NCBI RefSeq assembly: GCF_003597395.2
Contig: NC_133778.1
Span: 14,161,833 to 14,225,832, forward strand
Direction: 5' to 3'
Length of the DNA stretch: 64,000 nucleotides
DNA from: Chelonoidis abingdonii
Lineage: Eukaryota > Chordata > Testudines > Testudinidae
The notes under the pieces are model-generated. The model was not told where the DNA came from, ran no database searches, and saw only the letters and a program-made list of their open reading frames with translations. Both the position numbers and the translations under genes were made by a program. Below are positions 46,334 through 57,200 of the stretch, piece by piece; positions within the stretch are counted from its first letter, which is position 1, and the number at the start of each line of letters is the position of its first letter.

Positions 46334-48272
46334 CTGCCAATAGTGTAAAAATGTAATAAGAAAATCCAAAGAGGAGTTTGAGAACAGCTAGCCAAAACTC
46401 TCAAAACAAAATGTTTTACTACCTCCGAAGCAGAAAGTCTGCTAAACATCCAGCGGGCCCCTCAATGATAGAGATAGAAAGGAGCGCTTAAGCAACAAAG
46501 TCATTGCAGAGAACTAACACAATTCTTTGCTTCAGTCTTCACCGCTGAGGATGTTAGAGAGATTCCCAAACCCAGCCTGTTTTTGTAGGTGACAATCTGG
46601 GAACTGTCAGATTGAAGTGTCACTAGATGAGGTTTTGGAATTAATTGATAAACTTAACTTAACAAGTACCCAGGACCAGTGGCATTCACCCAGAGTTCTG
46701 AAGAACTCAAATGTGAAATTTCGGAACTATTAAACAGGTTTTGTAACCTGTCCTTTAAACTGTTTCTGTACCCAACAACTGAAGATAGCTAATGTAACGT
46801 CATATTTTAAAGGGCTCTGAGGTGAGCCCGGCTATTATAAACTGGTAAGTCTAACTCGGTACCAGGCAAGTTAGTTGAAACATGTAAAGAATAAAATTGT
46901 TAGGCACACAGAGGACATAAATGTTGGCAAAAGTCAACACGGTTCTCTAAAGGGAAATTGTGTCTTACTAATTTATTAGAGTTCTTTGAAGGGTGTCAAC
47001 AACACTGTGGACAAGGGGGATCCATTGGACATAGTGTACTTAGATTTCCAGAAGCCTTGACAGGCCTCACAAAAGGTTCTTATGTAAATTAAGCTGTCAT
47101 GAGATAAAAGGAAGTCCTTTCATGGATTGAGAACTGGTTAAAGACAGCGAACAAAGGTTGGATTAATGGTAAATTCTCAGAATGGAAAGGGTAACTAGTG
47201 GTGTTCCCAAGGGTCGTCCTAGGACCAATCTTATTTCAACTTGTTCATAAATGATCTGGAAAAAGGGATAAAAGTGAGGTGGCAAAGTTTGCAGATGATA
47301 CTAACTGCTTAAGATATTTAAGACCAAGCAGGCTGTAGAATAACTTAAAAAAGATCTCACAAAACTAAGCGATTGAACAAAAAATGGCAAATAAATATAA
47401 TGTGGATAAATGTAAAGTAATACATATTTTGAAAAAAAACCCAACTATCATACAACATGATGGGCTAATTTAGCTACAATAAATCAGGAAAGATCTTTGG
47501 CGTCATCAAGGATAGTTCTCTGAAGATGTCCTGCCTGTGCAGAGGCGGTCAAAAGCACACAGGATGTTAGGAATCTTAAACAGGGGACAGAGAATAAGAC
47601 GAGATATATTATTGCTCTTACATAAATTCATGGTACGCCCACATCTTGAATACTGCGTACAGATGTGGTCGCTCATCTCAAAAAGATATACTGGCACTAG
47701 CAAAGGTTCGGAAAAGGGCAACTAAAATTATTAGGGTTTGAGAGGGTCCCATATGGGAGAGATTAAGAGGCTAGGACTTTTCAGCTTGGAAAGAGGAGAC
47801 TAAGGGGGGGATATGATAGTATATAAAAATTATTAGTGATGTGGAGAAAGTAGATAAGGAAAGTATTTACTTATTCCCATACTACAAGAACTAGGGTCAC
47901 CAATGAAATTAATAGGCAGCAGGTTTAAAACACATAAAAGGAAGTTGTTCTTCATGCAGCACACAGTAACTTGCGGTACTCCTTGGGAGAAGGTTGTGAA
48001 GGCTAGGACTATAGCAGCGTTTAAAAGAGAACTGATAATTACATGGAGGTTAAGTCCATTAATGGCTATTAGCCAGGATGGGTAAGGAATGGTGACCCTA
48101 GCCTCTGTTTGTCAGAGGATGGAGATGGATAGCAGGAGAGAGATCACTTGATTATTGCCTGTTAGGTTCACTCCCTCTGGGGCACCTGGCATTGGCCACT
48201 GTCGGTAGACCACATACTGGGCTAGATGGAATTTTGATCTGAGCCGGTACGGCTGTTCTTATGTTCTTAGTA
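46334..48272 (+). mobile_element. CR1 LINE, 3' segment with RT remnants
   Basis: The continuation of the CR1. It contains the RT region, motif 'VAKFADDT' at about 47279-47302, then 'MVRPHLEYCVQMWS' at 47630-47672, then the 3' UTR, and ends with 'TACGGCTGTTCTTATGTTCT', a typical CR1 tail for this subfamily. Frames are broken at many points. Confidence 0.88.
47200..47725 (+). pseudogene. CR1 reverse transcriptase, C-terminal part
   Basis: The catalytic box F-A-D-D-T lies at 47288-47302 and is intact. 'LVVFPRVVLGPILFQLVHK'-like text is scattered over frames upstream (motif B region). 'RGQRIRRDILLLLHKFMVRP' and 'HLEYCVQMWS' lie downstream at 47582-47672. Frameshifts lie on both sides, so no enzyme can be made. 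Confidence 0.7.
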
Positions 48273-48274
48273 AA

Positions 48275-49817
48275 CTTATCTGAGCATGCAAGTTGCATTT
48301 GAGGGCTGTTCTGTAAGAAGTGCAGCCAACTTATACATTTCAGAAGGGGTTGCTTGTTGTTTCTCCAGAAAGCACATCAGAGACCCACTCCTGCGTGGCA
48401 GACATTATTAATGTGGGAGTCTGGGACTGGACTTGTGGGTTTGCTCAGATCATTCCTGAAGTTTAAATGACAAAAGAGAAAATGGACATTCAGATCCATT
48501 TTTCATAACAGTGTTGCCATAGGAGCTGAAGTCTATTCTCATGCAGAGCAGCGCACATTTTAAGCCTAAGGAATTTATGGCTCAGTCAGAAGAGAGTAAA
48601 GTGTTTCCTTGCATTTGTTCTGTGCATTTTTCATTTGTGCCTGTGAACTTGGCTACATCTTCCCAGAGAAATACATGGTATTTGTTCCTCATGCTATTAC
48701 CCTTCAGGATCCCTCCTGGTAGTTTCGAATTACACTAGTAAATATGTTTCTATGAGTCTCTGCATCCCCTTTCTAATTAAAACATCTTCTCGCAGCCTTA
48801 TCAAAGCTGAGACATTAGCATTCCGGGCCAGCTAGCTCTGATTTCTAACAATTCCCTGCATACCCAGGGAATAAACGTCTAAAAAGTCAGAGAGAGAGAG
48901 AGGTTGTCTCTCTTAAGGCCCCAAATTAAATCTATTTGAGCAAGTCTCCTCTAAGCCTCTCCTATCCTTGTTGGCCATCATACTATTTTTACAAAGCTGA
49001 CGCTGCACGCTAGACTTTTGGCTTCAGGGAGAAAGTGATCAAGATGAAAGAATTACTTACTCCACTTCTACCAACCTAGTGAATCATTCATGATCCTCAC
49101 CTGAATCAGAGCCAGCTGTATCTGTCATGTCCTGGATATAAGCCATGTGCTTTATAACATTTACCAATGATCATTCAAAATCTTCTGTTAAAACCCCTAA
49201 AAATGTGTACCATGTGTACTGAGAAATAGAGGAGAAGAAAACAGAATTTATTGTTTCTAGTTAAAGACTGTCTAACTCAAGTGCCATTGTTTTAAATGAA
49301 AGCCATTTAACCTTTCTTAGGAGCACAGAGTGGCTTTGTTTGCTAAGTGTCAATGCCATATCCTAGTTATCAGATACTAGTTTCATTCTGGTTCCTATTG
49401 CTAGCTTATTTCAGATTCTTGGTGCAGTTAACAGGCACTAATGCTGAACAAGGGAAAGTGTAATCATGCTTTTGATGTCACACCAGAAATGTTATGGTTT
49501 TTTGCTGCATCAGATCATATTTTATTTCTTTACTAGAAACAGCCTTATAAATCCGTATTATCATAGTTTACAGATTACATTGTACAGCTTATTGACACTG
49601 CCTATCTATAACATGTATTGAGCTTGATTTTTATGCCCATACTTACCATAAGTAGAATCTTACTCCTCTAGTACCCTAGCTTTCATTGGAACTGTGTGTG
49701 TAGAAAGGTGCTAGTCAATGTCAGTGTATCAGAAATTGGGCCCTCAGTTAAGTTATTTAAATCCTACAAGGAGTTTATGTTGCAATAGGCTCAGCATAAA
49801 ATGCCAGTGGACTGTTT
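48275..49817. other. Unique sequence, nothing recognised
   Basis: No supported gene. A short (GA)n run lies at 48888-48902. Confidence 0.4.
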
Positions 49818-50189
49818 AGGTATGTCATAAACAGATAGTTAAGGGTTAATGTCTCTTTTACCTGTAAAGGGTTAAGCAGCTCAGTGAACCTGGCTGACAC
49901 CTGACCAGAGGACCAATGTGGGGACAAGATACTTTCAAATCTTTGTTTGTGCTGTTTGTTTTGTTGTTTGTTCGCTCTTGGGGCTAAGAGGGGCCAGACG
50001 TGCAACCAGGTCTTTCTCCAATATTTCTGAAACAGTCTCTCATGTTCAAAATAGTAAGTACTAGCTAGAAAAAGTGGATTAGTCTTATGTTTGTTTTCTT
50101 AACTTTGGCAAATGTGTTTTTGCTGGTAAGAATTTTTACCTCTGTTTGCTGTAACTTGTATCTGCATGGGGGAGGGAGTCCTCTTAGTC

Positions 50190-50267
50190 TATATAAGCTG
50201 AAGACCTGTAAACATTTTCCATCCTGGTTTTCAGAGATAATTTTTACTTTTTCTTTCTTTAATTAAA
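50190..50267 (+). promoter_or_regulatory. LTR TATA box and poly(A) signal
   Basis: TATATAAG at 50190-50197, then ATTAAA at 50262-50267 about 70 bp downstream, as in short-R retroviral LTRs. A predicted start near 50220. Confidence 0.5.
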
Positions 50268-50300
50268 AGCTTTCTTTTTTAAGAACCTGATTGATTTCCC

Positions 50301-50512
50301 TTGTTTAAGACCCAAGGGGTTGGGTCAAACTCACCAGGGGACTGGTGTGGGAAAGGAGGTGGGGGAAGGTTAATTCCTCTCTGTTTTAAGATCCAAGGAG
50401 TTTGGATCAGTATAGCCTCTCAGGGTATCCCAGGGAGGGGAAAGTCTGGGAGGGGGAAGGAGGGGAAATGGTTTATTTCTCCTTGTTTTAAGACCCAAGG
50501 GGTTTGGGTCCT
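50301..50512. repeat. Three copies of a palindromic U5 motif
   Basis: The motif is 'TTGTTTAAGACCCAAGGGG', roughly, followed by 'TTGGGTC'. Copies start at about 50301, 50380 and 50481. In each, GACCCAA (or GATCCAA) is followed after a few G by TTGGGTC (or TTGGATC), a short inverted repeat. The second copy carries matching changes in both arms (GATCCAA and TTGGATC). Confidence 0.75.
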
Positions 50513-50944
50513 AAGTCCCCCAGGGAAGGTTTTGGGGGGACAGGTAGTGTACCAGACACTGGAATTTCTGGTTGGTGGCAGCGCTATCAGATCTAAGCTA
50601 GGAATTAAGCTTAGAAGGGTACATGCAGGTCCCCACTCTTTGGACACTAAAGTTCAAAGTGGGAAAAATACCTTGACAAGGTACAAGCAATTTAATAATA
50701 ACAAAGGGTCTGATCCAAAGCTCACTGAAGTGGTCCCATTACACCTTACAAGTGATTGGGCTAAATACAGGAGTAATGGGTGACATTCTATGATTTGTAT
50801 CATATTAGATCTCTAATACTCCCATCTGGCCTTCAAATCCATGAACCCCTAAATTCCACAAAGCTCAAAGCTAATGCAGTAAACACCAGGCCAGTGTAAG
50901 TCAATTTCTAGCCAGTAACAGAGAATTATCCACTACATTTTGTA

Positions 50945-51023
50945 GAAAGAACAGGAGTACTTGTCGCACCTTAGAGACTTGCGGATACAGACTAACATGA
51001 CTGCTACTCTGAAACCTACATTT
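50945..51023. repeat. Internally deleted end-joined repeat fragment
   Basis: 'GAACAGGAGTACTTGTCGCA' joined to 'CCTTAGAGACTTGCGGATAC' and 'GACTGCTACTCTGAAACC'. I know both parts as the two ends of a longer, abundant chelonian repeat. The middle is missing here. Confidence 0.5.
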
Positions 51024-51402
51024 TGTAGCTCACTCCTATCTTAATGTTTACTTGGCACATCCCTATAATCTAGCCGAAGGGATTTTGGATATGTTTTTTA
51101 ATTCCTCTGTAATATTTTTTCTACTGACCAGGGCGATACAAACCCCTGCGAAATCATTTCTGGCACAATCAATACCATTGCCTCTTGCCAGGCATATTTA
51201 TAAGTGTGCTGGCTCAGCATATTTGAATAGTTATTCACTTATTCCCTTTGCTGGATAAGTGTATAAACTGTTAAAATGCTCCAGTAGTCATCCTCTACTG
51301 AGCTTGTAGTCTTCGTGCCCTCCACATCATACTGCAAACTGTAGTGTGTAAGGAACGTCTCAGTGTCAAATGGTAGGAAAGCTCCTGTACAAATAAGTAG
51401 TG

Positions 51403-51484
51403 GGGATTGGTCCTGCTTTGAGCAGGGGGTTGGCTAGATGACCTCCTGAAGTCCCTTCCAACCCTGATACTCTCTGATTCTATG
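51403..51484 (+). mobile_element. CR1 LINE, extreme 3' end
   Basis: 'GGATTGGTCCTGCTTTGAGC', 'GGCTAGATGACCTCCTGAAG', 'TCCCTTCCAACCCTGATAC' then 'TGATTCTATG', the canonical CR1 3' terminus with its TTCTATG tail. Only about 80 bp remain (5' truncated). Confidence 0.88.
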
Positions 51485-52286
51485 TTCTGTATAAACTGCT
51501 CTGAACTATAAGAAGAAAAGAAACGAGACAAGCAAGGGCTGGTATAGCTAGATGCAGTCTATGAGAGCAAAACGAGTTCTACCTCCATAGCTGTCCCACC
51601 TTACATTAGTTAAGCCAACAGAAGCACTCTTCTGTTCATATATTTCATCCACACCAGAGGTTTCGTAGGCATAACTATATCAGTTGGGGATGGGGGAGCA
51701 ATTTTTTCACTCTCCTAGCCAACATGGCGATGCCAGAAAAACGCTGTAGCTTCTACCATACCCCAGCAGAGTTAGGGTTACCAAGGAGGGTGGCATAAGA
51801 GGCATTCATTTTCAGAAGTCTACAAGACCCTGTTAAGAAGTAACCGAATGAAACTCCATGTGTTAGTTCACCCTGAAATTGCATTTCTCATTGCCTCAGT
51901 TAAGTGGGAGCTATTAAAAACAGCATGTCCAGCTCAGAGAAGTCCACCACAAGTTGTGATGGACAATTTAGTTTTTTACTACATTTGTTTTGCTTTCTCC
52001 TGGCCATTTTCCTGTCTCCACCTTGAATGGAGGATTTAGGATTTTTGTTTCGTTTTGTGTGTTGTATCTTATTCTTTACACAGGATGCTTCCGTTAATGT
52101 TAGGGCTGTCGAATAATTGCAATAGAATACCAATTGAAATTTATAATTTTTTTGGATGTTTTTCTACATTTCCAAATACCATATATACTCATTCATTAGC
52201 CCATTCATTTAAAAGCCAATCACCCAAGATGGTTAGGTAAAAATAGCAAAAACTGTACGACCCTTTCATAAGCCGAGTCTATATTT

Positions 52287-52484
52287 CAGGGGTCGGCAAA
52301 CTTTGGCTCCTGGCCCGTTAGGGTAAGCCGCTGGCAGACCTGGAGATTTTGTTTACCTGGAGCGTTCACAAGCACAGAGCCCCTCAGCTCCCAGTGTCTG
52401 TGGTTTGCCGTTCCCAGTCAATTGGCTGGGAACGGCGAACCACAGCCGCAAGTTGCTGAGGGGCTCCAGGTAAATGAAACGACA
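52287..52484. mobile_element. hAT non-autonomous element, nested, truncated
   Basis: Begins CAGGGGTCGGCAAACTTTGG, a hAT TIR. The right TIR is missing, the text ends near 'CCAGGTAAATGAAACGACA'. The arms pair around a hairpin at 52399-52444. Confidence 0.7.
52399..52444. repeat. Strong hairpin in hAT element
   Basis: 'TGTGGTTTGCCGTTCCCAG' pairs with 'CTGGGAACGGCGAACCACA' around the loop TCAATTGG, with one G-T type mismatch. It is the palindromic core of the element rather than a terminator. Confidence 0.85.
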
Positions 52485-52705
52485 ATGTATTAGATATTTA
52501 ATTCAATGATTCCATAGAGTTTAAAATAATCAGATTTTGGTGTAGACCCATTTATAAGCCGACCCCCACTCTTTGATGCATCACTTTTTTACCAAAAATA
52601 TAAGGTATTTTGATTTCAGTTACAACACAGAATACAAAGTGTACACCGCTCCCTTTATATTATTATTTTATTACAAATACATATACATTAACTAATACAT
52701 TACTC

Positions 52706-53086
52706 CAGAGGTGGCCAACCTGAGCCTCAGAAGGAGCCAGAATTTACCAGTGTACGTTGCCAAAGAGCCACAGTAATATGCCAGCAGCCCCCAAACAGCT
52801 CCCCCCCACTCCCAGTGCTTCCCATCTACCAGCTGCCTCACCGATCAGCACCCCTTCTCTCCCAATCAGCTGTTTTTGTGGCATGCAGGAGGCTCTGGGT
52901 GCGGGGGAGGAGCAAGGGCACGGCAGGCTCAGGGGAGGGGGTGGGAATGGGTGGAGTGGGGGCAGGGCCTGTGGCAGAGTCAGGACTTGAGCAGTGAGCA
53001 CCTCCAGGCACATTGGAAAGTTGGCGCCTGTAGCTCCAGACCCGGATTCAGTGCCTATGCAAGGAGCCACAGGTTGGCCACCCCTG
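52706..53086. mobile_element. hAT non-autonomous element, 381 bp
   Basis: Begins CAGAGGTGGCCAACCTGAG and ends CAGGTTGGCCACCCCTG: TIRs match at 16 of 17 positions. 8-bp duplications CATTACTC (52698-52705) and CATTACAC (53087-53094), 7 of 8 identical. The interior is GC-rich. Open frames inside it are accidental. Confidence 0.9.
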
Positions 53087-53469
53087 CATTACACAATCTG
53101 GCACAGGACCATTAAATCAGCCATGGATCAAATAAGCTGGGAAATCCCAGCCACACCATCCGCACTGACCACAGAAAGGCTGATGTTGGAGTCAATATTG
53201 TGACTTTGTACCCCTGAGATCCCTCTCTACATGGCATTGATCTTCCTGTGGCTGGATGAGGCAGCTTCAGGACAGTGATGCATGAGCAGAGCAGGGCAAA
53301 GCTGCCTTAAAGCAGGGCAGAACATGTACCTCTGTGTCTTGTGTTACAATCAAATGCTCTTCGTGTCCTTCACTTCCTTTGCTTACTCTTCACTTGCTAC
53401 ATTCAGTTATTTCACCGAACGTCACAGTGATACACTCAATTGAGGGGTCACAAGTGATGCTTTAAGAGT

Positions 53470-53720
53470 CAGGGCCGGCTCCAGGCCCCAGCGCGCCAAG
53501 CACGTGCTTGGGACGGCATGCCGCGGGGGGCGCTCTGCTGGTTGCCGGGAGGGCGGCAGGCAGCTCTGGTGGACCTCCCACAGGCGTGCCTGCGGAGGGT
53601 CTGCTGCTCCCACGGCTCCGGTGGAGCATCCACAGGCACGCCTGCATGACATCCACTGGAGCCGCGGGACCGGCGAGCGGCAGAGTGCTTGGGGCAGCGA
53701 AATGGCTAGAGCCGGCTCTG
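53470..53720. mobile_element. hAT non-autonomous element, 251 bp
   Basis: Begins CAGGGCCGGCTCC and ends GAGCCGGCTCTG. 8-bp duplications TTAAGAGT (53462-53469) and TTAAGTGT (53721-53728), 7 of 8 identical. GC-rich, CpG-bearing interior with partial self-complementarity ('CACAGGCGTGCCTGCGGAGG', 'CACAGGCACGCCTGCATGAC'). Confidence 0.9.
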
Positions 53721-53959
53721 TTAAGTGTGTTAGATGGCCTTAACTTACATTATTCAAACTCAATGGTTCACTCTAAGTTGAGTTTCCAGAAACTTGCTGA
53801 TTTCTGGGAAGGACCTTTCTGCATTCCTTGCCTTAAACTTACATCTTATCTCATTTTTGTTTGCTGTTGATTTCTGGGAAGGATTGTTCTGTGTAAGACA
53901 CTTTCAGTCAGACTTAACCTCATACCTGTTCCGATTTCTTTGCAGTTACGTTGTAAAGG

Positions 53960-54165
53960 TGGGCAGCATTGGTCAGCCTTTAGGGCACAGGACTGGGAGT
54001 CAGGAGTTTTATTGTCAGCTATGACATAAACTTAAACTTTGGGCAAGTCACTTCACCTCTCTATGCCTCGGTGAAATTGGGATAATGGAACTGACCCACA
54101 TTTGTAAAGCACTTTGGTATCTCTACATGAAAATGACCATTTAAAAAACACATTTTGTTTCAAAT
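53960..54165 (+). mobile_element. tRNA-derived SINE
   Basis: Head 'CCTTTAGGGCACAGGACTGG' and 'GAGTCAGGAGTTTTATTGTC', body 'TGGGCAAGTCACTTCACCTC', 'ATGCCTCGGTGAAATTGGG', tail 'CACATTTGTAAAGCACTTTG' and 'TATCTCTACATGAAAATG'. Confidence 0.8.
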
Positions 54166-54525
54166 GCCAGTTAAGTGGCAGCAATGTACTTATGCAATAC
54201 CCTGCAATTAAAACCCAGGCAATGAACAGTTAAGGGTATTGGAAATCTTACACTCATGGTTCTTCCCAATGGCAAATAAATGGATATTTCTGCACTATAC
54301 ATCAAAAGCACAACTGCCCCTCTAGTGTTCCCCTCAGCATGAGGTGAAAACCACTAACGGACTTCGGCACCAATTCAGCAATTCACTTAGCATTTAGCAC
54401 TCGGGGCCTTTGTAAACCTGGGTCTGGGGGACCTGGGCTTGTGGAGCTGGTGTTTGCAAGCCTGTGTGTGGATGTCCACACAATATTGTAAACCTGGATC
54501 TACAACTGCTGAACTCAGGTCTCAG

Positions 54526-55062
54526 AGGATATGTCTACACTGCACTGTCAGCCCACGGTTAGTGGAACTTGAGTGAGCAGACCCGGGGTTTGTTAACCTA
54601 GGGCTTGAGTGTCTATACTCATTGGTACCCTAGGTTAGGAATTGTTGAATTCTGGGTCCCAGCCTGGGGCTCCAGTGTCTCGACTGCATTAAGCACCCAT
54701 ATCCCAGACTTCCTAGCACCCCAGACATATGGCCGCTCTTGCCCCTTGTTCATGGTGCAGTGTGGAAAAACGTGCCTGTCCACCAATCTTGACTATCCAG
54801 AGGGAAAATAAGGTTGGCCTGTGGGATTCTTTCGGTAGACTCCCAGAGCATGGTCCAATGGAGTTATGGCTACACTGCAAAGCAGAAGGGCCTGAACCCT
54901 AGGTCCTGGCTTGAGTTAAGCTCGGATCCTCCACCCTTGTGGGGTCCTGGGACCATGGGTTGAGCCCTGGATTAGCATGATTTGTGTGCAGATGGAATAG
55001 GGGTGGGATAGGCTTGAGTCTGAGTTTGAACCCTGGGCTTACACTGCACTGTAGACATACCC
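54526..55062. mobile_element. Inverted-repeat element with GTCTACACTGCAC ends
   Basis: Left end 'GGATATGTCTACACTGCACT' and right end 'TACACTGCACTGTAGACATA' plus 'CCC' are inverted copies, extending inward as 'GTCAGCCCACGG' against 'CCCTGGGCTTAC'. The interior has several 'CTGGGGCTC', 'GACCATGGGTTGAGCCCTGG' words in both orientations. It may be two overlapping copies: a second start 'TATGGCTACACTGCAAAGC' lies at 54867. A similar scrap continues at 55075-55320. Confidence 0.65.
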
Positions 55063-55324
55063 ACAGCTGTGCTAACACTCCATACTGCACTACACAGACC
55101 TTCTGACTCGGTCTGCGGCTTGACCTGCAATCACACTGCAAAACTAATAGGATTTGGCGCAGATGCTCAGTGGGACTTGGGCTCTGACCCATCCCCCTTG
55201 CAGGATCCCAGGACCCAGGTCCTGAGTGCTCGCTGACCCAATTCAGACTCATTTGTGTCTGGATGGAAGTGGGGCTTGGGCTCAACCCTGAGTCAGAGCC
55301 TGGGCTCGGTGTGCTTTGTACATA

Positions 55325-56170
55325 TGCTGCAGCATAACAGCTGTGCTCCCCTGTGCATCAAGCAGCCCAGAGATCCTGCTGAAGAGTGCGCCTCCACCTT
55401 GCTCCTAACCCAGATCTGTGCCCATAAGGCACAACTGAGCCCTTGGGTTTTAATATTAATGAGGAATTATCCTTTTAAGATCCGTTTTAAAAATCCAGGG
55501 ATGATAGAAGGGTTAGCCAGGCTTTTTGTTCGTGAACTTTCATCTTGTCAAGCTAATGAGATTACAGCAAGCAATGGCTCAAAATGAAATAAAGCACAAA
55601 GTTAAAGCCATCAAAGACAGTTGCTTTGCTGTCAGACTATTCATTTTCTGCCATAATATTCTTAAAGCTGATTCTCAAAAGTCCATTTCTGTATAGCTGA
55701 AACACTTTTCTGTCAGATGCAATCATAAATGAGAGTCTGGCAGCAGCAACACTGTCCTCTCCTGTTTATAGTCCGAGAAGTGGCAAGGAACGGCAGCCTC
55801 AGACTCTGACAGTGCCAGCTAACAGCACAGCTTGGTGGATGTTTATACGGCCATGGTCAATTACATTTTAAATGGGTTGATGTTACATTGATAGAGTGCA
55901 CTCCTGCCCAAGTCTCAGTTCTTTTCACCCATTAAAAAAAATAATAATCTGCATAGAGAGACAAAATCATTGTGCGCTTGCTACATGCGGCCATGGGAAT
56001 GTACCAAAGCAGCGGGCCCAAAGTAAATGCATTAAATTTGGCAAGTTCACTTTGTCAGGGAAAGAATAAACATCAAATTACAGGGTAGGCATAATCTAGT
56101 TTTCCATTAGTTGCATAAACAACCCTCATGCATCAGTAAGGGCTAAATCCCAATAAAGTCCATGAGAATT
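55325..56170. other. Unique sequence, nothing recognised
   Basis: No supported gene or repeat. The frame 55255-55587 is not called: no motif, and it starts in the preceding repeat region. Confidence 0.4.
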
Positions 56171-56222
56171 TTGCTATTGATATATATAATGTTCGTCCAT
56201 TGTCAATGAAGACCTCAACAAC

Positions 56223-56843
56223 TCATTCGTTCAATGGCCGGACTCTGTGCGTCCGAAGATGACTGATCAGTCCGATTCGAGCGTAGAACATCCTGTCACA
56301 TGTCGGGCAGACATGTGATGGCACTGTCGATGATGTGCGGGCAGCTCTGGACTTGCGCAGCTCACGCTTTCTTTCAGCCTCAGCAGTACGCCTCGCCTCA
56401 GAGGTATTACTGCCTGTGTGAATGAGGCTGCGCCATGCTGGATGGTTCAGTGCGAGGGTTTCCCATGTGGCAGTGTTGATCTCGAGGGACTTCAGAGAGG
56501 TCTTCAGCGTGTCCTTGAAAGGCTTCTTTTGTCCTCCATGGGAGCGCTTTCCCTGGGTGAGTTCTCCGTAGAAGAGTTGTTTAGGAATGCGCTCGTCTGA
56601 CATTCTCACAACATGTCCGGCCCATCTGGTCTGGGCTCTCATCAGCAGAGCTGACGGCAGACTGGCTCTGGTAAGGACTTCAGAATCGGGCACTTTGTTC
56701 TGCCATCTGATTTTTAGAAGCTTTCGCAGACAGGAAATGTGGAAGTGATTGAGCCTTCGTGCATGACTCCGATAAACAGTCCACGTCTCGCAGGCGTACA
56801 GCAGAGTTGGAAGCACCACTGCTTGGTAGACCTTCAGCTTCAT
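56223..56843 (-). pseudogene. LINE ORF2 C-terminus with C2H2 finger
   Basis: 206 codons open. 'LKVYQAVVLPTLLYACETW' is the conserved RT/thumb end. 'CLRKLLKIRWQNKVPDSEVL', 'RWAGHVVRMSDERIPKQLFY' and 'GELTQGKRSHGGQKKPFKDT' follow. The end carries a zinc finger, C-P-T-C ... H-L-R-T-H (about 56247-56313). The natural stop is at 56223. It is in the same phase as the two upstream RT pieces but separated from them by compensating frameshifts near 56850-56930. Confidence 0.88.
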
Positions 56844-56915
56844 TGGTAGGCTGATCCCTCCCTGGAGCGCTATCGGCCAAATGCAGAGCTGGCTTTAGCA
56901 ATTCGGCAGTTTACT

Positions 56916-57182
56916 TCATAATCGATTGGCACTGCTCAGGAAAGGGTACTGCCCAGGTACGTGAAGTGGTCTCTGTCCATTTACAGTGATGGACGGTTCT
57001 GAGTACGGAGCATGGGGAACTGGCTGGTGCATGACCTCAGTCTTCTTGGTGTTAATGGTGAGACCAAAGTTGTTGCATGCAGATGAAAACTTGTCCACAC
57101 TGGCTTGCATTTCTGGCTCTGTACTAGCATTCAGAGCACAATCATCAGCAAAGAGAAAGTCTTGAAGTACAGTTTCCTTCAC
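56916..57182 (-). pseudogene. LINE reverse transcriptase, motif C piece
   Basis: Contains 'QDFLFADDCALNAS' with F-A-D-D at 57141-57152, the catalytic metal-binding box, then 'NNFGLTINTKKTEVM'. It lies in the same frame as 57201-58079 and is separated by a TGA at 57201-57203 following 'NLR', where the family expects arginine: CGA to TGA decay is likely. Its 3' end loses phase after 'FLSSAN'. Confidence 0.88.
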
Positions 57183-57200
57183 CTTGGTGATGGCACGCAG

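Larger units (their letters stand above)
49823..50678 (+). mobile_element. Solo LTR, 856 bp, with U3-R-U5 signals
   Basis: Starts TGTCATAAACAG and ends TACCTTGACA. Flanked by a perfect 5-bp duplication AGGTA (49818-49822, 50679-50683). TATA-like TATATAAG at 50190-50197 and a poly(A)-like ATTAAA at 50262-50267 place U3, a short R and U5 in plus orientation. The U5 contains three spaced copies of a palindromic motif (see separate entry). No internal genes. The 160-codon frame at 50301-50783 runs through U5 and is spurious. Confidence 0.85.
52177..52612. mobile_element. TIR element, TACCATATATACTC end
   Basis: Left end 'ATACCATATATACTCATTC', followed by 'ATTAGCCCATTCATTTAAAAG'-type text. 'TTCATAAGCCGA' (about 52266) and 'TTTATAAGCCGACCCCC' (about 52552) are internal direct copies. 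The right end 'AAATATAAGGTATTTT' is a weak inverted copy of the left end. It is interrupted by the hAT element at 52287. Confidence 0.55.

Noticed and set aside
50301..50783. 160-codon frame
   Set aside because: It starts in the U5 of a solo LTR and runs past the LTR end; the repeats in it are the palindromic U5 motif.
54899..55285. 128-codon minus-strand frame
   Set aside because: It lies over an inverted-repeat transposable element and has no domain.
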